From Deltaproteobacteria bacterium (GTDB lineage: Bacteria; Desulfobacterota; Desulfobulbia; Desulfobulbales; BM004): a stretch of 9,418 nt of DNA. Where the stretch lies: NCBI GenBank assembly GCA_019312985.1, contig JAFDCC010000002.1, positions 1-9,418 on the forward strand. The letters run 5' to 3'. The translations under genes and the position numbers were made by a program. The notes below the pieces were generated by a model. That model ran no database searches, had not been told where the DNA came from, and saw only the letters and a program-made list of their open reading frames with translations. The first letter of the stretch is position 1; every line of letters starts with the position of its first letter. Of this stretch, positions 6,432 to 9,418 are shown piece after piece.

Positions 6432-8219
6432 ATGGAACTGGATGAAAAACTGGCAGGTTTTTATACAGAACACCTTCCCGGCGCGGTTATCCAAAACACC
6501 ATGCTGCAGGCCCCGTGCCCCTTTTGCCGGGAAAGCGCGTCCAGGGATGGGGGCTCCCTCGTGGCGTACCTTGGGGCAAGAAGCTATTTCGCCGGCTACT
6601 TCCGCTGCCGCAACCGCTGCGCCCCCGGCGGCTTTGCGCCCCATTTCGCCCGGCTGAGCGGCATCGACCCTGCCGCCGTACCCGGCTATGACCCGGACCG
6701 GGAGCCCTCTGCCGGGACAGTGGAATTCCCGGCCGCCACCATTAACCGGGACATCCGGAAATACCGGGACAACCTGACGCCTGCCATCCTCGACTACTTT
6801 GCCGGGAGGGGAATCGGCCCGGACACGCTGGCGGAACTGCAGATCGGCTATAACGGCCGCTACATTGTCTATCCCTATTTCGCCCTGAACGGCAACTGCT
6901 ATACAGCGCACTGCATCATGCCGGACAATGAAAGCGAGGAGTTCTGGCACGGCGACAAGGCAACAGCCGCCAGCCCGCCGCGGATTTTTAACGAAGGCGA
7001 CATCGACTGCTGCGAGGATGGCGCCATGTTCATCGTCGAGGGCGAACGCAACCTCCTGTGCCTGCGCGAACTCGGCTTTCCCGGCATTGCCGTGCCCCGG
7101 GCCGCAGACCTCAACGCCATCCCGGTCAAGCGGTTTCAGTATGTCCGTACCCTCTTCATTGCCATGGACCATTCGCCGGAATCCCACGAAACGGCCCGGG
7201 TTTTTGCCGGAAAAGCAGGGTTCAAGGTAAGGCTTCTCCAGTGGCCGCCCCAAAAGAAAAGGGGCTTCAACCTTGCGCAACTTGCCGCGGAAGGCCCGGA
7301 GAACTTCAGGGAAGAGGTCTCAAGGCTGGTCAACAGCGCCAGGGCCTTTTCGCCTTTCCCCTCCCCCGCCCATGAATACGGGGTTTTCCTCGAAAACATG
7401 GAACGGCAACGCTCTGAAAGCTACCAGGCCCTCCGGACAGACATGCCGGGGTACGACAAGGCCGTTGGCGGCATTTATGGCATCAATATCCTCGGCGGTC
7501 CCCCCAAGGCGGGGAAATCCTGTTTCGCCATCCAGCTCGCCACGGAAACGGCCCGCAAAAAAACCGGCGTCCTCTACTATGACTTTGAAAACGGCACCCA
7601 GAAGATATACCAGCGGACTCTGGCCCGCCTCAGCAGGGTACCGGTGCCCAGCTTTTCTTCGGCGAGCCTGGAAGAGAAGCAAAAAAACTCTCTAGCGGCG
7701 GCCCACATCAAAATGCAGAATCTCCTGGGGTTCTTCCGGGTTGTCAACGATCGGCGGATAAACCCCGACGCCATGCGGCGCCACGTCGATTTCCTCCGGC
7801 ACGAGACGAGGCGGGACGACATCCTTATCGTCATCGACAGCCTCCACAAGCTGCCCTTCAAGGATTTTGCCGAACGCAGGACCGGGATCAATGCCTGGCT
7901 GCGCGAACTGGAATCCATCCGCGATACGCTTAACGTCGGATTCCTCGTCATCTCGGAGCTGACCCGCCAGGAAGGCGGGCGCTACGACGGGGTGCCGCAC
8001 ATGGGCCTTTTCAAGGACTCCAGTGACATCGAGTACACCGCCGACAATGCCATGGTTTTTCTCCCCGAGTGGCAGCCGACCGATACAGCCATGGGAGAGG
8101 AACGGACCAATGCGCTGTGGCTTGTGGCCAGCCGGGAACACAGCCCGGGACTTATCGGCCGCTACCGGCTGGACTTCCCTTACTGGGGCTTTAAAGAAAC
8201 TGAAGACGAGGAAAACTGA
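6432..8219 (+). CDS. T7 gp4/Twinkle-like primase-helicase homologue (zinc ribbon, TOPRIM-like, DnaB-type RecA ATPase)
   Basis: 595 residues in three parts. Residues 20-75 hold a zinc-ribbon pattern, CPFC (29-32) and CRNRC (59-63). Residues about 195-270 resemble a TOPRIM fold: FIVEGERN at 200-207 keeps the Glu (203), but the following acidic position is Asn and the usual DxD is DHS at 246-248. Residues about 330-590 are a DnaB/Twinkle-type RecA ATPase: Walker A GPPKAGKS (356-363), a YYDFENG strand with candidate catalytic Glu 386, Walker B ILIVIDS ending in Asp 469, VISELTRQ (506-513), a DnaB-like KDSSDIEYTAD (528-538) and a C-terminal GRYRLDF. Such proteins prime and unwind DNA in phages and mitochondria. 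With the eroded TOPRIM, priming is doubtful; unwinding or DNA translocation is plausible. The start ATG has AGGA 7 bp upstream. Neighbours are not phage genes and base composition matches them. A tautomerase gene follows without a gap. Specific function unknown. Confidence 0.8.
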   Translation: MELDEKLAGFYTEHLPGAVIQNTMLQAPCPFCRESASRDGGSLVAYLGARSYFAGYFRCRNRCAPGGFAPHFARLSGIDPAAVPGYDPDREPSAGTVEFPAATINRDIRKYRDNLTPAILDYFAGRGIGPDTLAELQIGYNGRYIVYPYFALNGNCYTAHCIMPDNESEEFWHGDKATAASPPRIFNEGDIDCCEDGAMFIVEGERNLLCLRELGFPGIAVPRAADLNAIPVKRFQYVRTLFIAMDHSPESHETARVFAGKAGFKVRLLQWPPQKKRGFNLAQLAAEGPENFREEVSRLVNSARAFSPFPSPAHEYGVFLENMERQRSESYQALRTDMPGYDKAVGGIYGINILGGPPKAGKSCFAIQLATETARKKTGVLYYDFENGTQKIYQRTLARLSRVPVPSFSSASLEEKQKNSLAAAHIKMQNLLGFFRVVNDRRINPDAMRRHVDFLRHETRRDDILIVIDSLHKLPFKDFAERRTGINAWLRELESIRDTLNVGFLVISELTRQEGGRYDGVPHMGLFKDSSDIEYTADNAMVFLPEWQPTDTAMGEERTNALWLVASREHSPGLIGRYRLDFPYWGFKETEDEEN

Positions 8220-8426
8220 ATGCCGTATGTCAACATCAAAATCACCGCCGATGAGGATGTCACCCCTGCAAAAAAGGCCGCATTAATACAGGGTGTCACC
8301 AACCTGCTGCGGGACGTTCTCGGCAAGAACCCGGCAACAACGATTGTCGTTATCGATGAGGTACAAACGGACAACTGGGGAATAGGCGGGGAAACTGTTA
8401 CTGCCAGGCGAAAGCACGGCAGCTAA
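8220..8426 (+). CDS. 4-oxalocrotonate tautomerase family protein
   Basis: 68-residue protein starting MPYVNIKIT, where Pro2 becomes the catalytic N-terminal base after Met removal. The length and the core LGKNPATTIVVIDEV (34-48) followed by NWGIGGE (52-58) are typical of the short 4-OT subgroup, which works as a hexamer and moves protons in keto-enol substrates. The true substrate is unknown; no aromatic-degradation genes are nearby. The ATG directly follows the TGA of the primase-helicase-like gene, with GAGGAAAA as ribosome site inside that gene's end, so the two are probably co-transcribed. This may be simple operon packing without functional link. Confidence 0.9.
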   Translation: MPYVNIKITADEDVTPAKKAALIQGVTNLLRDVLGKNPATTIVVIDEVQTDNWGIGGETVTARRKHGS

Positions 8427-8457
8427 CCCTCAGCGCAGGTAAAGGTCACAGCACGAT

Positions 8458-9129
8458 ATGGAAAAGGTCGACCCGGCACTGATACTCTACTGTCTCGACC
8501 TCTTTGGTGTAGCCGTGTTTGCTGTCTCCGGCTCCCTGGCTGCCGGCAGGAAACGCATGGACGTCTTCGGCGTCATTGTCCTGGGGCTGACAACGGCCCT
8601 TGGCGGCGGGACCCTGCGTGATGCGCTGCTTGATGCCGGACCGGTTTTCTGGGTTGAAAACCCGGTATACCTCCTGGTCGCCGTTCTTTCCTCCCTGTTC
8701 ACCTTTGTTGCCGTCCGGGTCATCTCCATCCCGTGGCGCGGCCTCCTCCTCTCCGATGCCCTTGGCCTGGCAGTCTTCATGGCCATTGGAACGGCAAAAA
8801 CGATTGCTGTCACCGGTTCAGCCAGTGTTGCCATGGTAATGGGCGTCATGACCGGTGTTGCGGGCGGAATGATAAGGGATATTCTCTCAGCCGAGGTGCC
8901 GCTTGTCCTGCGGCGGGAAATCTATGCCACTGCAGCCCTGTGCGGCTCACTGGCCTATGTTGTCATGCACCGCCTGGAAGTGCCCCCGGCCGCCTCACTT
9001 CTCCTCGCTGCCCTGGCCACGGTGACGATCCGCATTGCAGCTATACGCTGGAACCTTTCCCTGCCGGTGTTTCAGTCAAAGGATAACCTTGACAGGGACG
9101 TAACAGAACCCCGGGACAGCATAGAATGA
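8458..9129 (+). CDS. TRIC cation channel / YicG-family (UPF0126) membrane protein
   Basis: 223-residue inner-membrane protein with about seven hydrophobic segments and an internal duplication. Each half carries the family signature: GGGTLRD at 49-55 and GGMIRDIL at 136-143. Eukaryotic TRIC proteins are potassium-permeable trimeric channels and some bacterial relatives have been shown to conduct cations; other members of the wider family have been linked to glycine uptake. The actual substrate here is not known. The start ATG at 8458 is 31 bp after the tautomerase stop, with a weak AAAGG site about 12 bases upstream. The stop overlaps the next ATG (ATGA), so a coupled downstream gene is likely. 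The C-terminal 20 residues are charged and probably cytoplasmic. Confidence 0.93.
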   Translation: MEKVDPALILYCLDLFGVAVFAVSGSLAAGRKRMDVFGVIVLGLTTALGGGTLRDALLDAGPVFWVENPVYLLVAVLSSLFTFVAVRVISIPWRGLLLSDALGLAVFMAIGTAKTIAVTGSASVAMVMGVMTGVAGGMIRDILSAEVPLVLRREIYATAALCGSLAYVVMHRLEVPPAASLLLAALATVTIRIAAIRWNLSLPVFQSKDNLDRDVTEPRDSIE

Positions 9130-9418
9130 GCCTGCGCCGCTCCTCTTTCAGCCAATATTTTGTCAGGCTCAACCGGTTGGCCGGGCTCCCCGGAAGACTC
9201 ATTATGATAATGGTGCCGGCAAGAGTACTCCCTGCAATGGTGATCCCTTTTCTGCTTCTTGGGATACAGCCTGATCCCGCATCTGGCCAAAACGGAGTCT
9301 CGTGTCATTGTTTCCAGAACCGCAGCTATAACCCTTCAGACAGGTTCGCGGCGGATGATTATATCCTGGCAACCGGTTTCAACAACATGCTGGCCCGTGT
9401 TTTCCATGTTCCCCACCG
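9126..9418 (+). CDS. Putative exported CxC-containing protein, partial (runs off right edge)
   Basis: 97 residues are visible before the window ends. A hydrophobic segment at about 25-47 (with an alternative start at 9204, residue 27) looks like a signal peptide or membrane anchor. It is followed by a short linker, a CHC pair at 60-62, and a polar segment FAADDYILATGFNNML at 74-89. The two cysteines could bind a metal or form a disulfide; a haem CxxCH motif is not seen. The first ATG overlaps the stop of the channel gene but has a poor ribosome site; GGAAGA upstream of 9204 would favour the shorter form. I do not recognise a named family. It may be a conserved secreted hypothetical protein of this group of bacteria. 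Confidence 0.6.
   Translation, partial: MSLRRSSFSQYFVRLNRLAGLPGRLIMIMVPARVLPAMVIPFLLLGIQPDPASGQNGVSCHCFQNRSYNPSDRFAADDYILATGFNNMLARVFHVPH

Noticed and set aside
6330..7280. A 316-codon minus-strand open frame over the primase-helicase-like gene
   Set aside because: The overlapping plus-strand frame shows zinc, TOPRIM and RecA motifs; the minus frame shows no recognisable motif and no ribosome site.
6432..9129. A known anti-phage defence island
   Set aside because: Apart from the helicase-like protein, the neighbours are a tautomerase and a channel-type membrane protein. There is no nuclease, restriction, toxin-antitoxin or phage gene, so a defence label would be speculation.
1..9418. CRISPR array, tRNA, rRNA or insertion sequence
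   Set aside because: No regularly spaced direct repeats, cloverleaf-like sequence, rRNA segment or transposase motif was seen on either strand.

Overview
The window looks like chromosomal DNA of a GC-rich deltaproteobacterium, most likely of the Geobacter/Desulfuromonadota group. This is an inference from family resemblance: a PEP-CTERM exported protein, a Rap1a-type periplasmic protein, a Na/Pi-cotransporter with a PhoU-like tail, a TRIC-type channel, and generally compact operons with GGAGG-type ribosome sites. No rRNA, tRNA, CRISPR array, transposase gene or phage structural gene was seen.

Left part (1-1771, minus strand): a CbbQ/NirQ/NorQ-type MoxR AAA+ ATPase runs off the left edge. Its last ~18 visible codons no longer look like the family. 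It is preceded by a 221-bp leader rich in inverted repeats. Upstream of that, also on the minus strand, is a secreted protein with a lamin-tail-like domain and a PEP-CTERM sorting signal, followed by an unusually long basic tail.

Divergent spacer (1772-2085): an AT-rich 314-bp region. It holds a 49-bp element with 8-bp inverted ends and a plausible sigma-70 promoter reading rightwards.

Centre (2086-6269, plus strand): four tightly packed genes that look like one operon: Rap1a/Tai-like periplasmic protein, Na/Pi cotransporter family protein, a membrane-anchored peptide-deformylase-like protein with altered active-site motifs, and a cardiolipin synthase/phospholipase D protein. The first two overlap by 4 bp, and the other gaps are 15 and 3 bp. 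All four products are predicted to act in or at the cell envelope.

Right part (6432-9418, plus strand): a 595-residue protein with the layout zinc ribbon, TOPRIM-like, DnaB/Twinkle-type RecA ATPase. It resembles a T7 gp4/Twinkle primase-helicase but sits outside any visible phage and has lost canonical TOPRIM residues. A 4-oxalocrotonate-tautomerase-like gene follows it directly, then a TRIC/YicG-type membrane protein, which overlaps the start of a putative exported CxC-containing protein cut by the right edge.

The most interesting items are the orphan primase-helicase-like protein and the anchored deformylase homologue in an envelope operon. Neither function can be proved from the sequence alone.
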